From Moorella thermoacetica (GTDB lineage Bacteria; Bacillota; DSM-521; Neomoorellales; Neomoorellaceae), in the NCBI RefSeq assembly GCF_001267405.1, contig NZ_CP012369.1, positions 522,001 through 586,000 of the forward strand: DNA of 64,000 nt. Reading direction: 5' to 3'. The notes under the pieces are model-generated. The model saw only the letters and a program-made list of their open reading frames with translations. It ran no database searches and was not told where the DNA came from. Position 1 is the stretch's first letter; every line of letters begins with the position of its first letter. Positions 55,111-63,864 of the stretch are shown piece after piece. Both the position numbers and the translations under genes were made by a program.

Positions 55111-56134
55111 ATCTAATTTCGGGGCTTAAGAGGTTCTTTATGGTGTAATAAGGCCGGTTCGACAGCCGGTATTTTAACAAGGCATTCTTTTTCCTCGGCA
55201 AACATTTCCGCCGGCGGCCGGCCTAAGGTGCTGTGGGGCCTTTTGTTGTAGGCTTCCTGGAACTCGGAAAGCTTTACAGCGAATTCGTTTAAGTTCCCCA
55301 CCTCCAGGCCCCGCAGCAGGTGTTCCTGGACATAGTAAAAGGGGCGTTCTACCTTTCCCTTGGTCCGGGCACGGTAGTTGGCGCAAGGACAGGGCTCAAT
55401 GCCATACAGCCCGCAGAATTTTAAAAACTCGTCATTATACCGGACAATACCGTCCTTCTGGTGGGTGATAACCATTTGCTTGCCGTTGTCTATCACCAAC
55501 TCCGGGGCATAACCGCCGAAGAAGTCAATGGCTTCAATCAGAACCCGGATCACATCGGCGGTGGTGATGCTTAAAGAGAAGGTGTAGAATTTCATCCGGC
55601 TGTAGGATAAGACCACTTCGTGGAGATATATTTTCACGAGCTTCCCGTCAACTGGTAGCGTCCACACCTTCCAATCGTACTGCATCTGTTTACCTGGGCC
55701 TGTTTCCACCCGGGTGGTGGCTAATTTAGCGGTCCTGTCATCTTCCTTGATGGCCCTAAGATAACGGTGGACGCTGGCCAGGGAGCCTTGATAGCCCTTA
55801 TCTTTCAGTTCTTTGTAAATCCTTGTGCCGATATATCCTTTGGCAAGCATAACCTTTATTTCTTCCAGAAACTTGTCCAGTTCTTTGGTATACTCCCTGG
55901 CTTTAAACTGGGGAGGGCCGGCTTCTTTAAGGTACTTCCTGACGGTATTCCTGGACACCCCAACATCCCTTGCTATTTGCCTGATGCCGACCCCTTGAGC
56001 GTGCAGTGCCTTGATGCGCTGCCATTTGTACATGCTGACCACCTCTTTTTCCTCCCCCTCTCAGGGGAGATTTTATCACAAGGTGGGTCAGTTTTATTTG
56101 ACGATCTAGGGTCAATTCTATTTTACGATCTACA
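55111..56134 (-). mobile_element. Truncated IS21 family element
   Basis: The outer end is intact: two 22 bp terminal repeats (56088-56109 and 56110-56132, both ending ACGATCTA) and a CA end at 56134 are typical of IS21. The other end is lost where IS3 begins at 55110; istB and the end of istA are missing. The element cannot transpose alone. Confidence 0.82.
55113..56042 (-). pseudogene. istA: IstA transposase of IS21, truncated by IS3
   Basis: 309 residues remain of a protein usually over 400. The N-terminal HTH (ALHAQGVGIRQIARDVGVS) and the DDE core are present (D in QYDWKVWTL, D in LVIDNGKQMV, E in KVERPFYYVQE). The frame reads KEPLKPRN and stops at the IS3 border, where intact IstA would continue into its beta-barrel end. 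Not functional. Confidence 0.88.
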
Positions 56135-56160
56135 CCCGGGAACGGAGAGAATGGGGAGAT

Positions 56161-57309
56161 ATGGTGCTAAGCCAACTAAGCAAGGTTTCTGATGTGGATC
56201 ATGATGATTTTATTGTTTTGGCAGGTGAAGTTTATCATGAGAACTTACTACCCCATCTGAGCCATTTCTGGCTTCCGCTTAAAGGTAAAAGGCAAGGCGA
56301 ATGGATTTCGGAGTTGGAGAAGCTGATTAAGCTTGAAAAAGAAACAGATAAAGTATTAGTTCTTCACATGCTCTTTAGTGCTCTGCCACGACTGGATTGG
56401 ACGATGATAGGACAGCTTCCCTATCAGAATGGCATATATATCATGTTTGAAAAGGGCGAAAGCTATCGTAACATGGACAGGATCGTCCGCGTAGGTACCC
56501 ACCGGGGTCAAGACCGTTTGAAAAAAAGGTTAAGAGACCACTTTGTTAGGGAGGATGCTGATAGCAGCATTTTCCGCAAAAACATCGGCCGTACTTTTTT
56601 GAATATGACTTTGGATCCATATTTACAAGTGTGGGAAATTGATATGCACAAATCTGGGGAAAAAAGAGACTACGGACACTTAATTGATGAAAGGCTGGAA
56701 GCTGAACTTGAGGCAAAGATTAGCCAGTATTTAAGAAGTAGTATCACTTTTGTTTGTTTTCCGGTTGATGAAGAAGAGGAACGGCTGCGATTGGAGGAAG
56801 GTATTATTGCAACGCTTAACAGCCATCCTTCATTTGGCCCGAGTAACAATTGGCTAGGCCTGAATAGCCCTGTACCGGAAATAGCCGGCAGTGGGCTTTG
56901 GAATAGACAGGGTCTGGATGGTCAACCGTTATCAGCTAATGAAGTAGAGCGGATTAAATGGCTTGTCAGATTTGGTAATGATAGCTACAGGAACAATGCG
57001 GGTTATAAAGCACGAATACAAAGAGCGGTGAATTGTGTTACAATGACTGGAAAAAATTATAATTCAGAACGAAAAACAGCTGATGATATAAGAAAATACA
57101 TAGATAAATTGTTGCAGGAAGCAAAAAGACGAGGCGAAGACTATATTGATTTAGTTTCAGGGGATATTCATAAGCAGTTGGGTATGAAAAACAGGATGCC
57201 GCAGGTGTGCAGAATTATGTATGAGAAAATGCAGGCAGGAGATAAGGTTATACATACTACCCCCAGTGGTAAGAGTTCGACGATAAAAATCAGGTATTAT
57301 CTAAAATAG
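56161..57309 (+). CDS. GIY-YIG nuclease-like protein, probable defence gene
   Basis: 382 residues. The N-terminal 85 are unassigned helices. A GIY-YIG fold follows: NGIYIMF (residues 90-96), RIVRVGTHRG (107-116, VGT replacing YIG), basic RLKKRLRDH, a Glu near 212 and NNWLG (229-233), the spacing of Eco29kI-like restriction nucleases. The C-terminal 80 residues form a separate helical/winged-helix-like domain (DLVSGDIHKQLGMKNRMPQV). The start lies 26 bases from the IS21 end behind GGAGAGAATGGGGAG, so the true N-terminus may be lost. No methyltransferase is nearby. Confidence 0.65.
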   Translation: MVLSQLSKVSDVDHDDFIVLAGEVYHENLLPHLSHFWLPLKGKRQGEWISELEKLIKLEKETDKVLVLHMLFSALPRLDWTMIGQLPYQNGIYIMFEKGESYRNMDRIVRVGTHRGQDRLKKRLRDHFVREDADSSIFRKNIGRTFLNMTLDPYLQVWEIDMHKSGEKRDYGHLIDERLEAELEAKISQYLRSSITFVCFPVDEEEERLRLEEGIIATLNSHPSFGPSNNWLGLNSPVPEIAGSGLWNRQGLDGQPLSANEVERIKWLVRFGNDSYRNNAGYKARIQRAVNCVTMTGKNYNSERKTADDIRKYIDKLLQEAKRRGEDYIDLVSGDIHKQLGMKNRMPQVCRIMYEKMQAGDKVIHTTPSGKSSTIKIRYYLK

Positions 57310-57339
57310 AGGTTGAGTGTTAAATCAGAGGTGGTAAAT

Positions 57340-57504
57340 ATGTCCATAGAAACCCTGGTAGATAAATTAGCCAGCCTGCTCCCGGGAGAATTAAAACTGG
57401 TACTTGAGATGCTGGAAAAACGTCTGCTGGCCCAAAGACAGGTAGCACTGGCGGAAGAGATTATAGAAAGATACAGGCCGGCCCTGGAGAAACTGGCCCG
57501 ATGA
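57340..57504 (+). CDS. Small helical protein, unknown
   Basis: 54 residues from ATG 57340 (GAGGTGG upstream): MSIETLVDKLASLLPGELKL followed by a charged amphipathic helix ending EKLAR. The size and helix content resemble the antitoxins that precede PIN toxins in this kind of genome. The ATGA overlap at its end starts a frame of only five codons, so a downstream partner may have been lost at the island border. Confidence 0.5.
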   Translation: MSIETLVDKLASLLPGELKLVLEMLEKRLLAQRQVALAEEIIERYRPALEKLAR

Positions 57505-57577
57505 AATGGACGGGATAATGGTCAGCTTGACGTAGCCATAGGCGTATCCTGCGCCTTTCAATCAGCTCCTTTAGCCA

Positions 57578-57605
57578 TTACAGGTTTGCTCAAAAGCAGT
57601 TTTTT
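57578..57605 (+). repeat. 28 bp direct repeat, right copy, putative attR
   Basis: Exact copy of 44443-44470 (3' end of rnpB and T-run) in the same orientation, without the rest of rnpB. It marks the right border of the accessory segment; GC-rich chromosomal sequence (GH15 gene) resumes 40 bases later. Confidence 0.7.
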
Positions 57606-57618
57606 ATACCGATTCTTG

Positions 57619-57658
57619 CAAGAAAACGCCGGGAGGATATTTTCTCTAATCCTCCCGG
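57619..57658 (-). terminator. Terminator of the GH15 gene (minus strand)
   Basis: CCGGGAGGAT (57629-57638) pairs with ATCCTCCCGG (57649-57658). On the minus strand the stem is followed by GTTTTCTT. The stop codon of the gene lies in the loop. Confidence 0.78.
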
Positions 57659-59466
57659 TAGGCGTAATCCAGCAGGAAACGGACTATTTCCTGGTGGCTG
57701 AACCCCTGGGGAAAATTACCCCATTGCTCGCCGGTCCGGGGGTCGAAGTGTTCGGCCATCAAGTAAAGGTCGGTAGCATTATCCAGGCAAACCTGCAACA
57801 GTTCACGGGCGCGCTCGTAATTGCCGGCATGGAGGTAATAGCGCCCCAGCCACAGGGTGGGCAAGTAAAAGGGAATAGCCGCCTGCTCGAAGCGGGCAAT
57901 GCCGCCCCACATATTGAGCCCGCCCCGGGTTGCAGGTTCGCCTTTAGCAACAGGAGAAGGTTGCTCTATGGCGGCCACCGTTTTCAGCAGGCGGGGATGG
58001 TTGGCTGCCAGTAAACCGTAAAACTCCAGGGCCAGCACGGAAATATCCAGGGGCGCGTCGGGACCGTAATGCTGCAGGTAGGCCTGGCGCTCCGCCGACC
58101 AGCCCTGGATCAGCAGCTGGCGCCGGACGCGGCTGGCCGCCCGGTGCCACCGCCCGGCCCACTGCAACCGCCCCATTTCGATGGACAAATGGGAGGCGGC
58201 CGTCAAACCGGCGTAGCAGAGGATCTTGCCATAGAGCCAGTGATCCTTGCGCTCGCGGATTTCCCAGATGCCGTTTTCCGGCCGGTCCCAGTAGTTTTCC
58301 AGCCAGAGGGCCGCCCGGCGGATGGCGTCCCAGCGGGAGCGGATATACTCCCGGTCCCGGGTGGCCAGGTAGTGATTCCAGAGGCCGTCCAGGACATTAC
58401 CGGCATTGTCCAGCTGGATCTGGTGCATGGCGGCGTTGCCGAAGCGAATGGGTTTTTCCCCATGGGGACCGGCCAGGTCAGCGGCGATATACTCCTTACC
58501 GCCCCGGCCCTCCACCGGCACCAGGGGCATGTACCAGCCCCCGTCGGGCTGCTGCAGGGAAAGGGCGAAGTCATAAAAGCTGCGGGCCTCCTCATGGTAG
58601 CCGGCGGCATCGAAGGCCAGGGCGGTAAAATAGCCATCTCGCAGCCAGCAGTAACGGTAATCCCAGTTGTCGTTACCGCCGGGCACCGCCGGAAAAGAGA
58701 TGGTCGGCGCCGCGATTATGGCCCCGGTACGCTCGTAAGTAAGGAGCTTTAAAACCATCAGGCTGCGGTAATACGCTTCCATAACTTCCGCGCTGGTCGT
58801 GTTGGGCCGGCGCGCTTTTTTAAACCACCGGCGCCACCAGGCGAGGTTTTCTTCCAGGGAACTGTAGAAGCCCGCCGTCCAGTGCTGGCGGGCCAGGGTT
58901 AGATTAGTGCCGTAAGCCAGGACCAGCCAGAGGCGGTGCTTTTCCCCGGGTTTTAAAGTCAGGGTCGAAGTAGGTCCCGGGGCACCGGCCATGCCGATGC
59001 AGGCCGCGCCGCCGGGGCCATAAATAAACTGGAAAGAACCGCGGGACTGGACTTTAAAGGTATGGGCGCCGGTAATAATGGGGCTGGCCTGCCAGCGCAC
59101 CCGGGGTTTTAGAGTATCCACGCCGGTATTTTCTAAAATAATCAGTCTAGTTAAATGATGGTAGCCCCAGGGCATAAAGTCCAGTACCGTCACCTGCAGG
59201 CCCTGGCCCCTGCCAACAGTCTCCAGGACGTTACTATCCGGCAGGTAGCGCTGGCTGACAGGATTTACAGCCGGTTCGATATCCAGACGCAGGCTGCCGC
59301 CCCGTTCCGGGGACAGGGCGGCGGCGAAAAGGGGAAAACTGTCGAAACGGGGCACGCACAGCCAGGTGATGGCAAAATCCGGAGCAACAAGGGCGGCCGT
59401 CTCGCCATTGCCGATAAACCCGTAATAAGGCCGGTGCTTCAAGATATCTCTCAACCCCTTAGACAA
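57646..59466 (-). CDS. Glycoside hydrolase family 15 protein (glucoamylase/trehalase-like)
   Basis: 606 residues, the normal size for bacterial and archaeal GH15. An N-terminal beta-sandwich begins RPYYGFIGNGETAALVAPDF and is followed by an alpha/alpha barrel with NWDYRYCWLRDGYFTALA, QIQLDNAGNVLDGLW and a late catalytic region MAEHFDPRTGEQWGNFPQGF. Members release glucose from alpha-glucans or hydrolyse trehalose. No signal peptide is seen, so it is probably cytosolic and used in storage-sugar turnover (inference). High GC content fits the core genome. Confidence 0.9.
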   Translation of the reverse strand: MSKGLRDILKHRPYYGFIGNGETAALVAPDFAITWLCVPRFDSFPLFAAALSPERGGSLRLDIEPAVNPVSQRYLPDSNVLETVGRGQGLQVTVLDFMPWGYHHLTRLIILENTGVDTLKPRVRWQASPIITGAHTFKVQSRGSFQFIYGPGGAACIGMAGAPGPTSTLTLKPGEKHRLWLVLAYGTNLTLARQHWTAGFYSSLEENLAWWRRWFKKARRPNTTSAEVMEAYYRSLMVLKLLTYERTGAIIAAPTISFPAVPGGNDNWDYRYCWLRDGYFTALAFDAAGYHEEARSFYDFALSLQQPDGGWYMPLVPVEGRGGKEYIAADLAGPHGEKPIRFGNAAMHQIQLDNAGNVLDGLWNHYLATRDREYIRSRWDAIRRAALWLENYWDRPENGIWEIRERKDHWLYGKILCYAGLTAASHLSIEMGRLQWAGRWHRAASRVRRQLLIQGWSAERQAYLQHYGPDAPLDISVLALEFYGLLAANHPRLLKTVAAIEQPSPVAKGEPATRGGLNMWGGIARFEQAAIPFYLPTLWLGRYYLHAGNYERARELLQVCLDNATDLYLMAEHFDPRTGEQWGNFPQGFSHQEIVRFLLDYAYRED

Positions 59467-59778
59467 TCCTTTAGTAGGATTTTAAAGAAAGCAATGGGGT
59501 AAAGTCAACCAGTGATCGGTAAAAACACCGCCCGGTCGTACCCGGTGACGAAGCTTTGCCACAGCAGTGCCCGGCGACCTGGCTTGATCGTTGCCCTGAA
59601 TCCTTGCTATCAACAAGATTATCTTATTTTAACCAAGCATATCACTAGCGTTGCAATAGAGGTGGCAGGGGCACCCGCCTGTCGCCAACTCTAGTGAGAT
59701 ATTCCTCTATTTGAAACGGGGAGCCAAACGGATAGGCTGGACCTTCTATCTGAGAGGTTTACGGCGGCTAAGTCCCGG
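59467..59778. other. Intergenic region without a recognised gene
   Basis: About 310 bases between two minus-strand genes. Only a CCCGGT/ACCGGG hairpin (59774-59788) at the end of the PIN toxin gene was seen. Short open frames here match nothing recognised. Confidence 0.5.
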
Positions 59779-60198
59779 TCAAACCGGGATCATCTCTAAA
59801 AACTGCCCCGGGGTGATTATAGGAATCTCTTCATATTCCTTCAGGGCCAGCAAATGGCTGTCACCAGAGATGATGCAGTCAGTTTCCCCTGTCCTCGCAC
59901 ATTCTAAAAAGCGGTTATCACTTGGATCGGCGTTAATAATGTCAATTTCTATATCGGGTAATACTAAAATTGTATTGGCAAGGTTAATAAAACCTTCTAA
60001 CAATTGCTGCCTTTCTTCCATAGTGCCGGCCTTAGCAAACTTCGGTCTGAGAAAAACCTCCATATACTCCGTTATAACCGCCGGGCTTACTACAACGTCG
60101 ATTTTTCCATCCGCCCATAGATCTATTATTCTGCCAGGCGGTCCTTCCGGTACCAGCAGGCCGGATATAACCACATTTGTATCTAAAACTACTTTCAT
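59779..60198 (-). CDS. PIN-domain toxin (COG1569 type)
   Basis: 139-residue PIN ribonuclease. Acidic metal ligands are visible in VVLDTNVVISGLL (D5), SPAVITEYMEV, NRFLECARTGETDCIISGD (with paired D). Toxins of this type usually cut RNA when the antitoxin is lost. Its start overlaps the antitoxin stop by four bases, the standard coupled arrangement. Confidence 0.9.
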   Translation of the reverse strand: MKVVLDTNVVISGLLVPEGPPGRIIDLWADGKIDVVVSPAVITEYMEVFLRPKFAKAGTMEERQQLLEGFINLANTILVLPDIEIDIINADPSDNRFLECARTGETDCIISGDSHLLALKEYEEIPIITPGQFLEMIPV

Positions 60199-60473
60199 TT
60201 GCCTTCCCTGTATTCCTTAATCTCTTTTTCTACATCTGCCTGAGTAAAACCGTTTGTAGCTGCTCGGGCACGAATTTTAGCCAGGCTTGCTTTTAACGCC
60301 AGCCTTTTGTTTTCTTCGGCGGTTTTTTGCAAAAGACGGTATTTCTCGTAATCCAGTAGTACAGCTTTGGGTTCACTATTGATCGTAATAACTACAGGAG
60401 AATCATTTTTTAGAGTTTCGATGAAGGAAGTTAATTTCGGGCGAACTTCATTAATGCCGGCAATGCGTTCCAT
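60195..60473 (-). CDS. Phd/YefM-type antitoxin of the PIN module
   Basis: 92 residues from ATG 60473, behind GGGGGTG. The N-terminal Phd fold (NEVRPKLTSFIETLKNDSP, VVITINSEPKAVLLDYEKYR) binds DNA, and the charged C-terminal helix would block the toxin. An upstream in-frame extension has no family similarity. A palindrome in its leader is the likely operator. A fragment of a very similar gene lies at the window end. Confidence 0.88.
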   Translation of the reverse strand: MERIAGINEVRPKLTSFIETLKNDSPVVITINSEPKAVLLDYEKYRLLQKTAEENKRLALKASLAKIRARAATNGFTQADVEKEIKEYREGK

Positions 60474-60486
60474 ATTAACACCCCCA

Positions 60487-60502
60487 TTAATGTTTACATT
60501 AA
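60487..60502 (-). promoter_or_regulatory. Operator-like palindrome of the PIN toxin-antitoxin module
   Basis: TTAATG-TTTA-CATTAA is a perfect 16 bp inverted repeat 14 bases upstream of the antitoxin start, where Phd-type antitoxins usually bind for autorepression. Confidence 0.55.
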
Positions 60503-60719
60503 CACTTTCTTTAAGCTTAATATATGTTTTTAATCTGGTCAAGTATACGCTAGCCGGGGTTTCGGTCCTCCCGTCATAGGTGGCTTTTGATGTGGGCACG
60601 AACTGGCCTAGAGTACGTTCTTGACTTTTACGTCTAAATACGCGATAATTTAAACGAAAACAACGACGTATTTTTTGCGCATAAAAGCATATCATCATAG
60701 ATTAAGGAGGATTTTTTTA

Positions 60720-61088
60720 GTGGGAGGCTTCGTACCGGTTATGAAAGGTAAGCCGCTTTTCTCCAGCGACCAGATTGTTAACATCAGCGATTTACAACGC
60801 AAATGGCGCAGCGTCGTAGAACCTAAATTGCATAAGATGCCCTTTTTAATGATGTTTTCCGGTTCCGAACCCAGGGCTACTATTTTAAGCTATGATAGAT
60901 TTACCGAACTCTGGGAAAAGGTTGCCGAAGCCGCGGAACTGGAACTAAAATTGGAACTGCTATGCCGTATACTCGAAAATGAAAAGGGCGGCCAGGCTTT
61001 GGTGCCCCTTGCTGAAGTAATTAAAAAGGCCGGTATAACTGCGGAGGATCTGGAGGCTGCTCCTGATGTCGACCTCGAAAATGATTGA
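60720..61088 (+). CDS. Phd/YefM-like antitoxin of a RelE-type module
   Basis: 122 residues. GTG 60720 lies nine bases after AAGGAGG (60704-60710). The region IVNISDLQRKWRSVVEPKL followed by LMMFSGSEPRATILSYDRFT has the Phd fold pattern, and the C-terminal helices would contact the toxin. It is transcribed away from the PIN module, leaving a shared divergent control region of about 240 bases (60474-60719). Confidence 0.75.
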   Translation: MGGFVPVMKGKPLFSSDQIVNISDLQRKWRSVVEPKLHKMPFLMMFSGSEPRATILSYDRFTELWEKVAEAAELELKLELLCRILENEKGGQALVPLAEVIKKAGITAEDLEAAPDVDLEND

Positions 61089-61434
61089 TCTTGTACCGGC
61101 CAATGTAAAGTTTTTTCCCGCGGCTGAAGCAGATTTCCTGGGACTGGATAAAAGCAGGCAGATAAAAGTAATTAAAGCATTGCAAAAAATATCCCGGGCT
61201 CCCTCCGCCTTTGGTAAAGAGTTGGAAAACCAGGCCGGCAGGCCCCTGGCAGGATACCGGAGCGTTTATGTAGATAACAGGTCGCTCCGGATTATATGGA
61301 AGGTTACAGAACTGCAGGTAATCGAGGTCGCCATCATAGCCGGCATAGCCGAACGCGAAGGAATGCTGGCCTATAAACTGGTCTCCAGGCGCAGGGGAGA
61401 ATTGGAGAAGTTTATAAAGGAACTGGTTAAGTAA
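61066..61434 (+). CDS. RelE/ParE-family toxin
   Basis: 122 residues with a RelE fold: VKFFPAAEADFLGLDKSRQI, the RPLAGYRSVYVDNRSLRIIW strand pair and IEVAIIAGIAEREGMLAY. Members cleave mRNA in the ribosome or inhibit gyrase; which applies is unknown. ATG 61066 lies inside the antitoxin gene (overlap 23 bases); ATG 61081 is an alternative start. Confidence 0.78.
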   Translation: MSTSKMIDLVPANVKFFPAAEADFLGLDKSRQIKVIKALQKISRAPSAFGKELENQAGRPLAGYRSVYVDNRSLRIIWKVTELQVIEVAIIAGIAEREGMLAYKLVSRRRGELEKFIKELVK

Positions 61435-61456
61435 TAAAAGTTACTGGCAGAAAAAA

Positions 61457-61573
61457 TTCCTCAGCACACTTTTAGACAATCTTACCCTGCAGGCCCGGGC
61501 GGGGGAGCTTGTCGGGCTGGCCGGCCTACAGGGCCAGGGTCAGGCGGAGTTCCCGCGCGCCATTTATGGTATG
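61457..61573 (+). pseudogene. Fragment of a sugar ABC transporter ATPase
   Basis: One frame reads FLSTLLDNLTLQARAGELVG then LAGLQGQGQAEFPRAIYGM, matching the start of the second ATPase domain of RbsA-type proteins (GEIVGLAGLVGAGRTEL pattern). Nothing before or after fits, so it is a relic. From 61574 to 61700 no gene is seen; a weak TTGCGG/TAAAAT pair at 61589-61618 could be the promoter of the SLH gene. Confidence 0.6.
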
Positions 61574-61714
61574 CTCCTTTACAATTTGTTGCGGTCGAAA
61601 AGTCCATTATGGTAAAATAATCTTAGCCGGGATAATTCTACCTCGAATGCCGCTACTTCGTATTCGGATACTAACCCTTTACCCGGCGAGAGGACAACCC
61701 CGGAGGAAATGCCC

Positions 61715-63697
61715 ATGAAAAAAAGAATAGTTTCCCTTTTGATGGCAGCAATTCTACTTTTGTTGTTGCCAGTCACCCCTTCGGCCGCAACCCCCCAATT
61801 CACCGACATCCAGAACCACTGGGCGAAAGACTACATCCTTAGTTTTGCCAATAAAGGTTTTGTCAAGGGCTACCCGGACCAGACCTTCAAACCCGACAGG
61901 CCAATCAGCCGGGCAGAGTTCACCTGCATACTGCTCAACTGCCTGGGTATCACCCCGGCGTCAGACGTTAACACACCGACCTTTAGCGATACCACCAACC
62001 ACTGGGCCAGGGCCCAGATCGCCGAAGCGGTGCGGAGGGGGATCCTGGTAGTGAGCGAATACCCCGGTGGGCTCAAACCTGATGATCCCATATATCGCAG
62101 TGAAGCTGCCGCTATGATGATTAGAGCCCTGGGGAAGAGTCCCGACATGACCCCAACCTCTTTTAAAGACAGCAACCAGATTGCAAAGAGCATGTACCGG
62201 GGCTACATCAAGGCAGCCTCCAGCGAAGGGCTGATGCACGGCTACCCGGATGGAACGTTCCGTCCCTTCCAGGGCGTGAAAAGGGGTGAGGCCTGTGCCA
62301 TGCTGGTCAATCTGCTAGGCAAGATCGGTACCGCCTCTCCTCCTGCCGTCCAGGTCAACCCATCAAGCAACAGTGCCCTGTCCGCCCTGGTAATCCAGGG
62401 CAACCGCTACAAACTGGGGGACACTGTCGTTTACCTCAAGCGGGACTCGACTAACATACCCATATACTCCCTCAGCGTGGCGGGGGGCTTAGTCTTCATC
62501 AACAACACCTTCACTTACCCTCTAAACAGCACCGACAATAACCCGGATCTGGTCGTCAACAATACCCGCTATGTCCAATGCCGGCTCAGCGTAAGCGGCA
62601 GCGATTTACAGGTCACCCCGGGCGCCGTGAAGCTGGATTCCATCTCATATAACGGCTACAAGTATAACGCCGATTACGTGAAGCTCTATATCGGCAACAA
62701 AAACGGCAGCTACTACCTGTCCGACGCCGAACTGGTAGATCGGCAAACCATCAGGGTCGGCGGTAACAGCTATGACATCGGCAGCACCCCGGTATCCATC
62801 GCCCTGGGGGATAATTTCTATGCCATCAACGGGATCAATTACGACAGCAGCAGTATCAGCCTGGACCTGGCAGCCACCACCCCGGTGGTGACGAACGGCC
62901 TTGATATCTCGGATATCTCTGCCATCTTCGTGGATACCAGGTCCCTGGACCTCAATACCATCAGCAGCCTCTTTTTCATTATTGACGGCAGCAGGTATGA
63001 CCGCTCGGAAGTGGTCATCGACGCCTCCGGCAATTTTACGGCTAATAACAAGTATTATACCCCCGATCAGGTTACCATGGTTATAAACAACAGCTTCTAT
63101 AAGCTAACCGACGTCAAGTCCTTCGGCGGCAAGTTTATATTCTACTGCACCGCCAGCAATGTGACCACCTGGGCAATAGTTAATGATAAATACCAGGATG
63201 CCAGCACGATCCAGATCCTGATGGGGAACAACATTTACACCCTGGACAAGATCCTGGTGGTGCAGCATAACGTGATCCGCATCGGGGGGCGCCAATATAA
63301 ACTCGGCGACATATTCGGCTGCCGGATTAACGGAACATTGTACGACATCGAAGATATCGATTACGACAACAGCCTGGATCTGGTAACGATGGACGTTACC
63401 GAATCCACCGGCAGTTGGACCGGCTACCTCCCCGGCCAGCCCCAAAAGTACTTATTCTACGTCGATAACTCAATCTATCAAGACGGCGCCACCGGCAATG
63501 TCACCATTTACGCCGGCGGAGGCTGGAGGACATTTGACAGCATCACCTTCTCCGATCAGTCCCATTTCGTATACGACAACACGACTTATAACCTGTTGGG
63601 AGCAGAGATAAAGATTGGAGACACCGTTTTTACGGTCGTCGATTCCGCCTGGCGGGTCAGCTCTCAGGTTATGGAGGTGTACCTGCAGAAGGCCTGA
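61715..63697 (+). CDS. S-layer homology (SLH) domain surface protein
   Basis: About 660 residues. A signal peptide (KKRIVSLLMAAILLLLLPVT, cleavage near PSAA) exports it. Three SLH domains follow (about residues 28-72, 90-135, 150-195), with FTDIQNHWAKDYI, GFVKGYPDQTFKPDRPISRA and GLMHGYPDGTFRPFQGVKRG, which bind pyruvylated cell-wall polymer. The remaining about 450 residues are Tyr/Asp/Asn-rich and beta-strand-like with loosely repeated units of 30-40 residues; no enzyme domain is recognised. ATG 61715 is eight bases after GGAGG (61702-61706); ATG 61709 is too close. Confidence 0.9.
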   Translation: MKKRIVSLLMAAILLLLLPVTPSAATPQFTDIQNHWAKDYILSFANKGFVKGYPDQTFKPDRPISRAEFTCILLNCLGITPASDVNTPTFSDTTNHWARAQIAEAVRRGILVVSEYPGGLKPDDPIYRSEAAAMMIRALGKSPDMTPTSFKDSNQIAKSMYRGYIKAASSEGLMHGYPDGTFRPFQGVKRGEACAMLVNLLGKIGTASPPAVQVNPSSNSALSALVIQGNRYKLGDTVVYLKRDSTNIPIYSLSVAGGLVFINNTFTYPLNSTDNNPDLVVNNTRYVQCRLSVSGSDLQVTPGAVKLDSISYNGYKYNADYVKLYIGNKNGSYYLSDAELVDRQTIRVGGNSYDIGSTPVSIALGDNFYAINGINYDSSSISLDLAATTPVVTNGLDISDISAIFVDTRSLDLNTISSLFFIIDGSRYDRSEVVIDASGNFTANNKYYTPDQVTMVINNSFYKLTDVKSFGGKFIFYCTASNVTTWAIVNDKYQDASTIQILMGNNIYTLDKILVVQHNVIRIGGRQYKLGDIFGCRINGTLYDIEDIDYDNSLDLVTMDVTESTGSWTGYLPGQPQKYLFYVDNSIYQDGATGNVTIYAGGGWRTFDSITFSDQSHFVYDNTTYNLLGAEIKIGDTVFTVVDSAWRVSSQVMEVYLQKA

Positions 63698-63864
63698 CAG
63701 GCCCATTTATTTTTTGTCATGAAACAAGTCCCCGGAAACAGGGGAGAGCGTGCGCCATGTGTTGAGCGACTATAGCCCTATCTCATGTTCCTGGGACAAC
63801 TATAACAGGACGGCGTTGCCGGGTTACAAAAACTTAACGCTGAGGGACTTCTGACATATCTCCC

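Noticed and set aside
44470-57577. Prophage in the rnpB-linked segment
   Set aside because: No capsid, portal, terminase, tail, lysis or integrase gene is present.
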